NCBI GenBank assembly: GCA_015680685.1
Contig: MNCI01010021.1
Coordinates: 274,460 to 338,459, forward strand
Length of the DNA stretch: 64,000 nucleotides
Reading direction: 5' to 3'
Source of the DNA: Gnetum montanum
Lineage: Eukaryota; Streptophyta; Gnetopsida; Gnetales; Gnetaceae
Below, in pieces: positions 44,079 to 56,420 of the stretch (the stretch's first letter is position 1; every line of letters starts with the position of its first letter). Both the position numbers and the translations under genes were made by a program. The notes beneath the pieces were generated by a model, which worked only from the letters and a program-made list of their open reading frames with translations, was not told the origin of the DNA and ran no database searches.

Positions 44079-45625
44079 ATGTCTTCTTCTTCTTCTCATA
44101 AGAGCAGTACACCACCTAGGGATCATACTAGAAATAGTCGGCAGTCTAAAACACATAACCAAAATTAGCCAGTTCCTCAACAATACCAAGTCGTATATAC
44201 CCATCCCGATGAGTATATATTGGATTTTACTTTTATCCTCCATCAGGATGAACAAATGTGCTGGAGAGACTTGCAAGGTAACATAGTGTTACCTCTAGAT
44301 TGTGCAGTTCCCAACATGCTCCTCCGTGCTTTGGCACAAATAGGCATGACACAGCTCAATGCTGAATACGTTTAGGTAATTTTGACACAAGGGATTACCA
44401 TCACACAGAAGCACAACATTTAAGGGACTCAAGGCAAGAGAGCCACCATACACTGTTGAAGGACAAAGGGGTCCCGCACGTCCTAAGTGAAATTGGAGAT
44501 GGTGAACCACTTATAATGGGTTCTCTATCAAATGATGTTCCTCCTCCTAACAATAGTGAGGAGGTGGGGTATCGGAACCTATGTTCCACGATACACAACC
44601 CTAGTTCTGATCCCCATGAATGCCAACTGTTCACTGAGGGAACGAAAACACATAACAAGGATAGACACTTAGGTCATCATCATGATCGGGGCCGAAGCCA
44701 TAGAAGAGAAGGCAGGAAACATCGTCATGGCGATGGTTCTCCTTCTTCTTCCCCTTCTTCACATCATTCACTCTCTCCTTCCACCTCTAGGTGCAATCAT
44801 AGAGAGCATAACAGTGAGGATAGAGGTAGACAAAATGAGAGACCTCGATGAGAAAGTCGAGAGAGAGGACACGGGCATGAAAGAAGGGAAAGTAGGAAAC
44901 AACGTAGACATCATAGACGTCATGAAAGAGATGATCATGAAGAACCCCTACTTGCCACCCGAAGTATGCTAGACATCACGGAGGCAGTGAGAATACCAAA
45001 AAGGCATCAAAAAGATAGTCAGATCAAGAGATTGGATATGAATAACATCCCACGATAACGTTGATCTGCAAAATCATTTACAGGAATTCCATGATGCTTG
45101 CACCTTGCAGAATATAGAGAAAGAGTGGCAGAAATTGAAGTTATTTCCTAGGACACTCATAAAGGAAGCAAAGAGTTGGTACTAGTCCTTAGAACTAGAA
45201 ACCATTAGGAGGTGGAGTACGATGTTAGAACTCTTCACTGATAAATATCAAACGTATTCTAAAGTGTCTAATTTGTGTAAGTAGATCCAAGGATGGAAGC
45301 AGGGTAATAATGAACCCTTGGATGCTACCATGGACTGCTACTACGCATTGTTACATCGTTGCCTGGGCCATGGTTATGCACAACGGGATCAACTTCGCCA
45401 TCTTGTAGATGGGCTAAGGTATGAAACTAGGAGAACCCTTGGGACTTATGCTCAAGGGAGACTATTAGAACTTAGATCCCATGAGATTCATTGATTTTTG
45501 GAACAAGTAGCCAAAGAAGAAGGGGATCTATGAAAAAGAGAAAGTGCAGAGGAATATAACCATGATCCTTCCCTCCAAAAGAGGAGGGTGAGATTAATGA
45601 AGAGGATGAGTCACCACTCGAAGAG
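44079..45625 (+). pseudogene. A2 gag, N-terminal and capsid part (few breaks)
   Basis: Starts at ATG 44079-44081 (MSSSSSHKSSTPPRDH) and is stopped by TAG after about 30 codons, at a likely Gln. A frameshift near 44375 leads into the open piece 44456-44851, which has an Arg/His/Asp-rich tract (HHHDRGRSHRREGRKHRHGD). The capsid region spans about 45060-45500 (FHDACTLQNIEKEWQKLKLF, ATMDCYYALLHRCLGHGYAQ). The same region begins the window in A1. Confidence 0.7.
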
Positions 45626-47185
45626 TTGTTTAATAGGAAAACCTTGCCGCTTCAGAAACTAACAACGGAAGTATCAACTAAGGTAGATGAAATATGGAGC
45701 TTCTTAGTTAGTAAAATTGAAACTGTCTTGAAAATCATAGAGGAGTCTAAGGAGGAACGAAGTAGTGACAAGGACAAGAAAAAGCAGAGAGATTCAAGCC
45801 CTACACGTGACAAGGGTAAGGGAAAAATGAAAATCTCTGATGAGGTTATCGATTCGGACACATATGATGATGATGGATGTGAGATCTGCTAATATGACCA
45901 TCCTAAGGGATGTTGTCCAATCATCTCACATCTACAAGAGTCTGGGGTGTATGCACTCAACCTGAGACTTAACCAATGGCAAACACCCCAAAGGTTACCT
46001 TATCTCCAAGGTAACTCGAGAGAGTTCCACCAACCGTTAACGTACTATCCAAGTGGAACTCCACCACAACCCATCGGGCCACACCAGCAGTGGCAGCACC
46101 CACAATCATGGGGGATGCCACTGCCTAGACAACAGTACCCTTACCGACAACCAAACCCATATGGATACTACGTGCAACAGCTGGTTTCTCCAAGTGACTC
46201 CATGGGTCACACAACTCCCCAATGTCACTACCAAGTTCAAGAGTACTTTAGAAGGTCTCCTTCTCCTTCGGAAGACACTCCACATCCATACCATCCTCCT
46301 AATCCATCCATCTCTCTCACACCGTTAGTTCTGATACCACCTACTCCAACAATGCAAGGGGAACTCCCCACTCAACCGCAGCAATGTAATGCTACAAGAG
46401 CTGTGAACCTTCAACACGCTCCTAGTTCTAACAACCACAAGAAGAGAAGACCTTTCTTTAGAACCAAAAGCCCAGACCAGCTCTCACAACCACAAGCGGT
46501 TGAGTCTGCAACCACTCCTCCAACATACAAGGCTTCGAAGCACCCTTTAGTCCAACAACAGAGCTTAACGCATACAGTTATGTTAACACATACCGTAACC
46601 AATTGGATCAAGGTAGGCCATCTTCCCAGGAAATTATTTGACCCTGGAAGTTCCTTAATCTACCTCCAAGTCGTTGGGAATGAACCACATAAGGCTCTTC
46701 TTGACTCAGGTTCCGGAGTCAACTTAATATCACGAGAAATATATCAAGCCTGGAACCTGTCCCAACTTAAGAAGAGTAATGTCCAACTAGAGCTGGCTAA
46801 CCAGTCCATCACCATTCCCTTGGGATTGGTGGAAGACATTGTTACCACTATGTGTGGTTGGTCCTACCTAGCTAATTTCCTGGTGATAGAAGTTAACAAC
46901 ATCGAAGGGGACTTCACAATTATAATGGGAAGGGCATGGCTAAGCACAATAGACACATGCCTAGGGATTCATGATCTTTCCTTGGAGATATCTAAGGTAA
47001 ATATTTATGGAAAGATCGAGAAGAAGAAAGTTCCATGCATCACATACAGTGACTCAGAGGGTGATGACATGCAGGAATCATGGGTGATGCAAAATTTAAC
47101 ATCTCCTGCATGTAACCGGTGTGCACCAAAGGATAACATTCAAAGATGCCTATATGTAGCAACCACTCAACAAGAGAATACCTAG
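45626..47185 (+). pseudogene. A2 gag C-terminus and aspartic protease, open but for one stop
   Basis: One frame from 45626 to 47185, broken only by TAA at 45890-45892. The homologous codon in A1 (904-906) is CAA, so a single C-to-T change explains the break. Residues before the stop form a Lys/Asp-rich stretch and the CEIC knuckle. After it comes a 412-codon frame (Met 45947): a Pro/Gln-rich linker (LPRQQYPYRQPNPYGYYVQQ), then the retropepsin active site ALLDSGSGVNLIS near 46695 and the IIMGRAWL box near 46925. The protease catalytic triad is intact. The frame ends at TAG 47183-47185, and no RT follows. Confidence 0.78.
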
Positions 47186-49393
47186 TGGTTGATAGCTCAT
47201 CAAGAGAGCAGCGCATCAACATGCATGGAATAAACTGGGGAAATAACTCATGCTAACAACGGAATCATAGACACATTGGAATATGAACGTTGCCAGCTTC
47301 CACCCCTTAACCTGAAAACATCAATCGGGAGGAGTTGGAAAATTTTAAGAAATTCCAATAGGCATTCGGATCTCTCCCATTCCATTCAGTCATGGGGGAG
47401 ATGGCCACCTATGCTAATCATTTAGGGCCCTCAGTTCTTTTTAAGTTTTTTTTTACACGTTTTTGTCTTACACATTTTTGTTTTACAATTTTTTGTTTTA
47501 CACGTTTTTGTCTTACACATTTTTTTTTTACAAGTTTTTGTTTTACACTTTTTTTTTTACACTTTTTTGTCTTACACATTTTTGTTTTACAATTTTTTTT
47601 AACTTTTCTTGTTTTTGTTTTACAACATCGTTATACTTTTTCATTTTTTGGTGTGTGTGTGTGTTATCCACCTTGTAAGTTTGTCATCCAATAAGTGTTC
47701 TTCATGATGGTATGAATTGTTTTTATATTGATTGCTAATGTTTGGTTTTTACCTTTAAGTTACGATGTTGATACTAAGGTATGGTTCTTTTGATATAGCA
47801 GACAATGAGTTCACTTCATCCATCCATCCACAAGTTTCTATGGTCTTTCTTGGCTTGGAAATGTACCGTCCCTTTCTAAATAAGAACTATAATGAATTGG
47901 TGACTTGGCATTTCTCAAACTAAGGAAGGACTCAAGGCTTGAAAAGGGTGTGACTTCAAGGGAACTTGATGCATTTGTGTTGGTTGTTCTCTTGGGTGCT
48001 TGGATGTTTTCTTCTTGAGTTTTCTTACCATTTCGACGTTACCCAATTATCAGGAAGCTGAAAAAATAAAAATAACAAAGTATTTACATGGTGTGGTTCT
48101 CATGCATAAACACATAAAATATAAAAAAGAACAAAAAAAAATAGTGAGAATTCAAAGCACACCCCTTAGACGAAATAATTATTTGGGCTACAAGCACTGG
48201 TTATGGAACCAATAATAAAAATGTTCCCTCTAACTAAGGCCCTCTAGCTTCCCATTCTCTCCTCATTTTTTCAGAATGGTGGTGGCTCTTTGGGAAGGCA
48301 TTCTTGTTACTTCAAGGGGATGGTTTGGTCAAATGCATTAATGCGAAGTCACTGGAAGTGGGTTGTTTGAGGTCGGACTTGGAATGGGATCTACTAAGTC
48401 ACAATAATCATAAACTACACAAGGGGCTGTATACCATCTTGTTCTTGGGATTCCATTCCATTCTCTTCTCTCCATTGTTCACCTCATTGCTAGTTGTATC
48501 ATTAGTGTATATTTTGGTTGATGCATTGTTTTCTTTTTAGTAACTTCTTGCGGTTAAGACTTTAACTCTTGTTACAAATGACATTCCCCGAGCCTACAAA
48601 CTCTTTGAATGTGGGCTTGTCAGGGCATTAAGGGCATGAGGCTACTTTGGGGAGGACCCACTAACATTCCTCTTTGGTGCACCAGTTAAATTCTTTCCCC
48701 TAAAATTTTTTCAATCTATATCATTTTGTTCATTTCCATCTTGACATCCATATCATCGATGTTACAGTTGTCTTTTTTTCTCCATCTTTCTTGTTCTTTT
48801 TCTTTCTCCATTCTATTACTACCAGAGGTTCGCTCTTAGTCATGGGGGTCCAGACCCAAATTTTTTTGATTTTTCTCCTAACCCCTACACCTTTGATAGT
48901 TGCCATGAATATATCTCCAGACCTGTATCAGCCATACCACAACTCAGCTAATGGACCTTTCACCGAAGCAAGGTATCGACTACATTGAAATTTATTTACC
49001 CTTTCTAATATAAAGACTGTGTTGTGTGTGTAGATGGAAATCATACAAACAACAGATTGGATCTGGATAGAACACTTGGAATGGAGCAGTGCTAAAGCAG
49101 CTATGCAAGGAGCAAGATCGATGGCGCACTTACAGATGGACAACGAAAGGTGCAATCTTGGTGTTGGCAGAAGCAAAAATTGTCTCTCTCTCTTTTTCTT
49201 AGCTGCCAAATAAGGCCTGATGTCAATGTAATAAGGTGTTCACTCTTGTTGTCATGAATACCAGTTTTGTCTTGTCTTGTAATGATGATCCGTTCACATG
49301 TCATCCCATTAGTTCCATTCAGTCAATAATCCCATACCTTCCTAATATTTTGTAAGGAACTGGAGGATGAGTTTTTATTCAGTCATGGGGGTA
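47186..49393 (+). other. A2 post-protease region with deletion junctions, spacer and primer tract
   Basis: No gene seen. The pol deletion junction lies near 47345; from about 47385 the sequence matches A1 from 5305. The match continues in blocks to about 48770, after which the A1 extra gene is missing and the match resumes near 49325. The polypurine-like tract CATGGGGGTA ends at 49393. Short frames at 48304-48540 and 48928-49304 show no family resemblance. Confidence 0.55.
47445..47640 (+). repeat. A2 T-rich tandem repeat (TTTTACACnTTTTTG)
   Basis: About nine imperfect units of 15-19 bp, such as TTTTACACGTTTTTGTCTTA and TTTTACAATTTTTTG. A weaker version is in A1 at 5385-5430. Confidence 0.75.
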
Positions 49394-49964
49394 TGATGGG
49401 ATGCGATATCACATGGGCCGCGATATGTGTACGCGATATCGTATCTTTCCCTGCGATATCATATCACGGTGCACTATCAAATCTATAAATAAGAGGTGGC
49501 TCTCCCTTATTTCTCATCCTAAGCTTAGACCGTAGTGAAACTCTGGCAGTTTGATCCCTCCAGAGATAGAATATTTTCCATGTGCCTGCAGTAGGAGCTC
49601 CAAAGTGAACGGATCTTTATTCGAGNAAGGTTGCATTGGTTCAGGGTGTGAACGGTAAGTGGGAACTGATGCTGATGCTAGGTTAATTCAGACTTAGTTA
49701 GTTAGTTAAAGTTAGTAATTAGTCTCTTCACCCTTCACCTTATCAGCATAGGAGATAAAACCAAAAAGACATAAAAATCATATACCTTAGACTTACTTAA
49801 CCATACAACCATGACAAATATAAGTAAGTCTAGGAAGACAACGAATAATTAACCTTAAGTGTTCCATGAGGCGTGTAGGCGCTTAGTCTGTAGAGTTCGA
49901 CCGAATCGAGTGTGCAATGATCGTATTCGTATGGTTAAGTATAGGGGTACCTCGCCACTCATCA
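49394..49964 (+). repeat. A2 3' LTR, with internal assembly gap
   Basis: Starts TGATGGG and ends CTCATCA. The TATA box is at 49484-49490. One N at 49626 replaces about 236 bp present in the 5' LTR (43365-43600). Palindromic GCGATATC elements lie over 49400-49470. Confidence 0.85.
49626..49626. other. Single-N gap, about 236 bp missing relative to the partner LTR
   Basis: Sequence left of N matches 43154-43364 and right of N matches 43601-43934. The N most likely stands for an unfilled repeat gap, not a true one-base ambiguity; a real deletion is less likely. Confidence 0.7.
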
Positions 49965-49969
49965 CTTGC
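49965..49969. repeat. A2 target-site duplication, right copy (CTTGC)
   Basis: Identical to 43149-43153. Removing A2 with one copy rejoins the A3 extra gene. Confidence 0.85.
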
Positions 49970-50760
49970 CATCACCCAGTGTTTAGGCTGAATGTTCACA
50001 AAATGCAAACCCTATGCCTAAAGCCTTCCATTGTCAATCTCTCCAATAAACTAGTGAAAGAGATCATACTTCTCCTCTGTGCCAACCTTTAGCTTAAAAA
50101 TGTCTTCCCTCTAGGCTAGTATTCTAATCCACTCTTGTAGCTTGGCTGCCATGACCTTCACACTTGTCTTCTAAACAGAAGACACTAAATAACATTCTAG
50201 GGGGTTAATCTATGTTAGCTAGATTTTGAGGTTTTGGTAAAATTCCAAAATGTCCTCTTGGATAAAATAATTCAAGGGGGGCCTAATGAAAGCCCTACAG
50301 CCCATTATCTCTAGTTGTTGTAGGACCACCGCATCCATGTTGTTAAACCACTCATTGTAGTTAACTTCGTGGTGCCATGACGTGATCTTTAACTATTTAC
50401 TCCTTGGCACCTACAAAACAACTAAAACATTTAACAAACTAAAATTATTAGCAATCTCCTTGCTAAAGCTCATACTCACCTGTACATACTGTTTGGTGTT
50501 GGTGGACTCAACCATTTCATAATGGACAACTGTGTCAATGACAAAACAAACAAAAGAAAAAAGATTAACATCACTTTCATGATTTGGGAGAAACCAAAAA
50601 CAATGATAATTATTCTTACTAGTTGATGAAGAGTGAAGAGTGGGGGTTCAGATGGAAACCAAACCTCACTAATCATTGTGATCCCTTCTAGATGGGCGCT
50701 AAGATAGAGATCCAAGAAAAAATTGAGGCCCTAATATCTGAAGGCAAGAGCCCTAAATTA
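49970..50760 (-). pseudogene. A3 sense extra gene, N-terminal part, with introns
   Basis: Minus-strand gene upstream of the A2 insertion. Intron signals in minus sense: donor CTA/GTAAGA at 50614 with acceptor ACACAG at 50532, and donor ACAG/GTGAGT at 50484 with acceptor TTTGTAG at 50413. The exon after the second intron reads WHHEVNYNEWFNNMDAVVLQ and then FIRPPLNYFIQEDILEFYQN. This resembles the 'rgw..f..pp....v..FYanl' start of the PF20167-like plant transposon protein family. The first junction is out of phase by simple joining and stops occur, so it is decayed. Confidence 0.5.
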
Positions 50761-53340
50761 CGCTATCCACATCCTGAATAGAATGCATAATGTTTTTGGT
50801 TGGGATAGTGGCTTTTATATAGCAAAGCCACCACCTTAATCATGAATCTTTTATTTTTTTATTGAATTTTAATGATTTCAATACTTATCACACATTCGAT
50901 ATGAATTGAAGAATTTTAGGTCAAACTTTATAGATCCATCAATATCAATTGATATATAACAAATTTAGGTTATAGACATATTGATTATTATCGCAATCAC
51001 ACTGATAATATTGGAGGCACTAGGGAAAATATTAGACATATTGATCTTAGTCTATCTAGGCTCTATGAATCGATATGTCTAATAAACATATCAATTTGTA
51101 TCAAAGCCACACAGTTCAGATGTAATATTTTGGCCAGTATTTACTCATGTTTGAACTAGATCATACTAATGGATATGGATCAATATATCCACATTAATTT
51201 AGATTGATTAAATTGAAATTTGTATTGAAAACCTAAGTTTTATCATAATGATATCGAACTATATCACTAGAATCTACATACCTCATTTTATCTTACAATG
51301 AGACATCGGCCCCTTAGTCCTCTTTGATAAAACTCATTCCCATGTTTTTCATATCACTAGATAATGTACATATTTTTATTTCTCTCTTTATAATAATTTC
51401 TTATTAATTAGATAGGAGTCCACATATAACTCAATTAGGAAGGTCTTTCCTAGGATTGATTGGGCTTAACATCACTTCAGAAGGTCTACTTCATTAGGTG
51501 CAAGAATGGCTTATAAACTCAAGGTCTTAGGATTTCCTATGATTTAAGAATCTAAGATGCATTTTTTTGAATCTAAATCATTCCCTAACTTGCTCTTGGA
51601 TTAGGTTCTATGTTGGTTATACCCACTATCCTATCCTTTATTAATTGGTTATCTACCTTACCCCACCCCTCCTCCCACCCCACCAACCCCCCCACCCCCA
51701 CAACGGTGCCCGCTGCCCCCACACACCCCCCCCCCCAAAGTAAACTAGGGTATGTATCATACCTAGGTTTATTAGTAAAAATAAGTTATTAAAAAGTAAG
51801 CCAGACCAAAGGATATACCAAAAGAGAAAAAAAGTGTCATGGATTCTATACATCCATAAGTATGGATAGTGTAATAAAGGCCTTGGGTTAAACAAGTGTT
51901 AGTAGCCATCATTGGCCACCATAGTAGGGATTTTGACCACTAACACCTATGGAAGGCATGATGGGAAACACATGGAAGAACCTTGCATAAAAAGTACCAC
52001 GAAGCATAATAGATGACCATGAAAAAGAAAAATGACAAGGTAAGTAAAAAGAAAGAATAAAAAGAGGAATAAAAAACAAAAAGAAAATATGATAAAATAA
52101 GGGATAAAATGAACGAAGTAAGGAGGATAAGCAAAATGAAAAGAAGTAGTAAATTACCAAAGTAAAATAAGTCAATTTGCCAAGCCAATACCATGTCCTA
52201 GCCAAACAAAAGAAAGCTGAGAAAGTTAGTACATAAAAAGGATTGTCCATCATAAAGCACTCTGCTTATGGAAGGAGGTTTGTGCAGGATGAAAATAAAT
52301 ATGAGACTTATGCATCTCTCCAACTATAAGGTTCTTGTGGGAGTGTGGTCCTACTCATGATTGAAGGTGCTTGTGACCTTATTCAAATACAAAGATTTGC
52401 AATTGTATTTTTTAAAACTAGACTAAAAATTATAAGGTTTGCTTCAATCATGAGATTCCTGTGGGAGCAAATAGAGATATGATGGTGGCTCTTATAATTA
52501 TTGATGACATTTCTCATGCTAGCATACTTTGATGGCTAGTCCAAACATGACATACCCTATTCTCCATATTGACATATTCAAAAGGCAATTACTAGGACCA
52601 GTCATGAATGCTAAAAATCCCACTTAGTGATTATCCAAATGGTTCATGAAAGTAGAACAAGATAAAATGTTACAAAAATAATAATAAATGATTCTAAGGC
52701 TCACACTTAGATGGATTTTGGGTTTGAACTTGCCTATCTCAAGGTAGGAGGAGTTGTCCTTCTCCTTTGCATTCCAAACATGATGCTATTGAATTCCTTA
52801 GAGTTCCAACTAAGAATAGAAAATACTACTATCATCTACATTTTTCAAGGTAAAAGTTGTAGATTGAAATAATTTATTATAATAATACATAAGGGTCTTG
52901 CTTTTGGTTACTATCCAAAGCTAGGACTTCTAATGGATTTTTGTCATTGTTACATCATCAGTGGAATAGGTTGGGTTGCTTAGCTCTGTTAATTCATTGT
53001 CTCTAGGTTCCTCAATGTGATGTTGGTAATAAATTTTAAGTTTTTGTCCATTGACTAAGAATGTAGTTGAGGAATCATTAATAGATGAAATTAAAACACT
53101 ACCATTAGCATGGGGTTACACAACTAGATATGGGCCTTCCCACTTAGTTGTTAACTTACCTGGAAATTTATGTAATCACATATTATACAAAAGAACTTTA
53201 TCACCTATGAAAATTTTTTTCTTGAAAATGTTCTTATCATGTAAGTTCTTCATTTAGTTTTTTTATAATTTTTTACTTATTAAGAGCATTAAGCCACATT
53301 TCATCAAGTCTATTTATTTGAGTCATTCTCTATGCATGAT
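50761..53340 (-). other. A3 spacer between integrase and extra gene
   Basis: No gene supported. 50850-51420 is AT-rich with many GATAT, ATCAAT and ATTGAT words like those in the A3 LTR and may be the control region of the extra gene or an old LTR piece. 51653-51741 is almost pure C. 51790-52260 has purine-rich runs in which the open frames are compositional. Confidence 0.4.
51653..51741. repeat. C-rich low-complexity tract
   Basis: Runs of CCCCACCCC.. ending in a 12-base C run near 51727-51738. This is a sharp contrast to the surrounding AT-rich DNA. The Pro-rich and Gly-rich open frames over it (51610-51792 plus, 51653-51895 minus) are artefacts. Confidence 0.85.
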
Positions 53341-53344
53341 TTAT

Positions 53345-54100
53345 TTATTTATTGAAATTCAATTGTTGTGCTAAATGTAGTGATTGATGTTTAATTTCTA
53401 TTGGAAATAAAAATTGTTTACCATAAACCAATTGGTAAGGTGAGTATCCTAAACTTGGTTTATATGTAACTCTAAAAGCCCAAAGTGCATCTTGTAATTT
53501 TTTGAACCAATCTTCCTTTTTAGTACATACCATTTTTGTCAAGACATTTAATATAATACTATTAGCATTTTCTAACTGACCATTTGTTTGAGGATGATAG
53601 ACAATAGCTATCTTATGTTGGATTTCACAAGACTTAAGGAATTTCTCCAATACTCTATTTACAAAATGAGTATCTTGATCACTAATGATCACTCATGGAG
53701 TTCCAAACCATGCCAAAATATTTTTTTTTAAGAAAAGCCACCACTACCTTAACATCATTTTTTGGGGTGGCTTTTGCTTCTACCTATTTAGTCACATAGT
53801 CTATATAGACCAAAATGTATTGACATCGATGGGATGGTGGAAATAGTTCTAAAAAGTCTAGACCCCACACATAAAATGGTTCAGTTATTAAAGTTAAATT
53901 CAAGGGCATTTCTTACCTTTTAGTTATGGCCTCCATATGTTAACATTTATCACAATGTTATACATACTTATGAGCATCTTTAAAAATTAAGGTCTAATAA
54001 AATCCACTTTGCAAAATTTTTATAGTAGTGTGTTTGCTATCAAAATGGCCACCTCCTAGATGATCATGGTACATATGTAGGATTTCTTGTTACTCATCCT
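53345..54100 (-). pseudogene. A3 integrase (partly open)
   Basis: In minus sense, a zinc region (GGGHFDSKHT .. HCDKC) lies near 54060-53950, then the core with WGLDFLELF near 53860, IISDQDTHF at 53690 and GQLENAN near 53580; all three acidic residues remain visible. A 115-codon open piece (53345-53692) ends in GYSPYQLVYGK and a typical Athila C-terminal stretch. Stops lie further upstream, for example in the TKR and VTK stretches. Confidence 0.8.
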
Positions 54101-54199
54101 TAGGCACACATATTCTTGCTACCTTATCTTTACATATTCTATCAAGGTATGGACTACTCCAAATATATTTGAAGATGGTTCTTAAGAAATATTTCTTTT

Positions 54200-55480
54200 C
54201 CTACTTACTCCATTAGGTTGGGATTTTCATAGTGGCTAGATAGTTTGCTATATCAACAAACCATGGATCCTTCTTTATGGAAAAGAGTTAGGGAATTCAT
54301 CAGGAAAGACCCCTTGTGTTATATTTTCCTCTCTTGTTTCTAGTCTAGAAAGATGATTGGCCATTACATTCTCTCAACATCTCTTATCTAATATGTCAAG
54401 ATCAAATTCTTGGAGTAATAGGCACCATCTTATTATTCTTGCATTTCTATTTTTTTAGTAGCCAAAAATTTTGATGGTTAAATGGTCAGTATAAAATCTA
54501 GTTTTATATCCTATTAAATAATGTCTAAATTTATCCAAAGCATATACTATAGCTAATGGTTCTTTTTCGATAGTTGTATAATGTATTTAGGTCTAGTCTA
54601 GACTTTTAGACACATAATAAATAACTTGTGGCTTATTATCAATATATTGCCCTAGAACTGCCCCTACCACGGTATCACTAGCATCACACATTAAATCAAA
54701 AGGGAAATCCTAATTAGATGCATTTAATATAGGGATGGTAGTTACTCTTTTCTTTAATTTTAAGAATGCTTCTTGACAACTATCAGTCCATACAAAAAAA
54801 AAAAATTTCTAGGAGTATATACAAAAGGTTTAGCTATTTTTGAAAAATCTTTGATAAATTACCTATAATATCTAGGATGTCCTAGAAAAGATCATAGAGT
54901 TTTTAAATTATTTGGAGCTAGAAGTGCAGATATTACTCTTACTTTTTCTTCATCCATCCTTATCCGTCCTTAGAAATAACATGTCCTAATACTATGCCAT
55001 TTGTAAGTATCAAATGACTCTTTTCCAAACTTAATTTTCAATTTTTATCTATACATCTATCCAAAACACAGTCTAAATGTTGTAATATTTCATCATAAGC
55101 ATCTTCATAGATCAAAAAATCATCCATCAATACTTCAACATAATTTTCTAACATATAAGAGAATACTGATATCATAGCTCTTTGGAAGGTAGCAGGTTAG
55201 TTACAGAGACCAAAAGGCATCTTTTAGTAAGCAAAAGTTTCATATGGGCAAGTAAAAGTTTTTGTATGATGGTCTTCAATGGCAATGGCTACTTGATTGT
55301 AACCACTAAATCCATCCTAAAAACAATAATACTCATGCCCTTCGAGTTTTTCTAAAATTTGATCTATATAAGGTAAAGGAAAATGGTCTTTCTTTGTGTT
55401 TTGGTTTAGTTTCCTATAATCCACACAAACTTTCCACTTTCCACTCTTTTTGGAACTACTGTAATAGAACTTACCCATTC
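54200..55480 (-). pseudogene. A3 reverse transcriptase and RNase H (decayed)
   Basis: In minus sense, KLEGHEYYCF and DGFSGYNQVAIA appear near 55330-55280, then KMPFGLCN near 55220, and the active site VEVLMDDFLIYE near 55118, with both Asp present. RNase H follows toward 54330. Stops occur at several Trp, Gln or Arg sites. It lies between protease and integrase as in all Ty3/gypsy elements. Confidence 0.75.
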
Positions 55481-55779
55481 GCTATTGGATATGAGAAAAA
55501 TAATCCCTTTCCAAAGTTTTGAAATTTCATCTTTAAAAATTTCTTTTAAAGATGGATTAATTCATCTAGGGGGATTCTTATTGGTTTTATGCTATCTTTT
55601 AGATAGATATGATGTTGGCAAATGTTGGGTGAGATTCCTTGATGAAGTTCCTCATAACTCCATGTAAATGCCTGATACTTTCTATGTAAGACTTATAATA
55701 ATTTTTCATCTTGCTCATTGGCCAGTTGGGAATTCACTATTAATGGTTTATTATAATCTAGGAAAATATACTTAAGGGT

Positions 55780-56420
55780 ACTAGGTAACTTCCTAAGATC
55801 TAGGGAATTATTATTTGGAGGTTAAATTGTTTCTCCAATATTCCCTGATCCTAAATTCAAAATCTAGTCAAGAAAATCTTGTTGCTCTCTTATGGAGGGA
55901 TTTAAAGGTCCTTTCTCAAAATTTTTTAGTACCAATGTTTCCCTATCTTGTGCCATTACTAAAGTGGCTATTGTGTAGAGAATTCTTGCTTCTTTCGCAT
56001 CTTTGTTTAATTGGTCCTCTTTTACCTTATTGTATATATTAATCATGAGAGTAAGATTAGCAAAAGATAACTTAAGTTGTCCTGATCTACAGTTTATTAT
56101 TGCATCAGCTATTGCTAACCAAGGTCTACCTAGTATGATGGGAAAACAATCTAGATCTTTCACTTTCAAAATTATAAAATCAATTGGGTATGTTCCTCTT
56201 TCCACCTCTATTAGTAAATCTTCTACTATCTCTATGGATCTTACATTAGAACCATCAGCCAAAGATATCATCATGTTTACACTTTTTATATTTTCCAAAT
56301 TGAGTGACCTAGACATTTCTAGTGGCATGATATTAATACTAGCTACTAAATCCAAGATGGAATTCCTAATAATTTGTCCATTTATGTTAATTAGAATGGT
56401 AGGAACTCCTAGATCTTGAT
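55780..56420 (-). pseudogene. A3 aspartic protease (partly open)
   Basis: Open for 163 codons (55864-56355). The active-site region reads ILDLVASINIMPLEMSRSL; Athila proteases have DLGASINLMP, so the Gly of D-L-G-A is Val. The distal box FPIILGRPWLAIADAIINCR is kept. The C-terminal part is Lys/Asp-rich. Confidence 0.75.

Larger units (their letters stand above)
43154..49964 (+). mobile_element. A2: Athila-like non-autonomous element lacking RT, RNase H and integrase
   Basis: Flanked by the duplication CTTGC. It has LTRs at 43154-43934 and 49394-49964, a tRNA-Asp-like primer site, gag and protease, then passes directly to the post-integrase spacer. Compared with A1, the span from about 2375 to about 5285 (RT, RNase H, integrase) is absent near 47345, and the extra gene (7440-10255 of A1) is also absent near 48800. 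The gag-protease frame is the best kept in the Athila-like copies. Such elements need enzymes from relatives to move. Confidence 0.85.

Noticed and set aside
51610-51895. Proline-rich and glycine-rich small proteins
   Set aside because: Both come from the C-rich tract read on the two strands.
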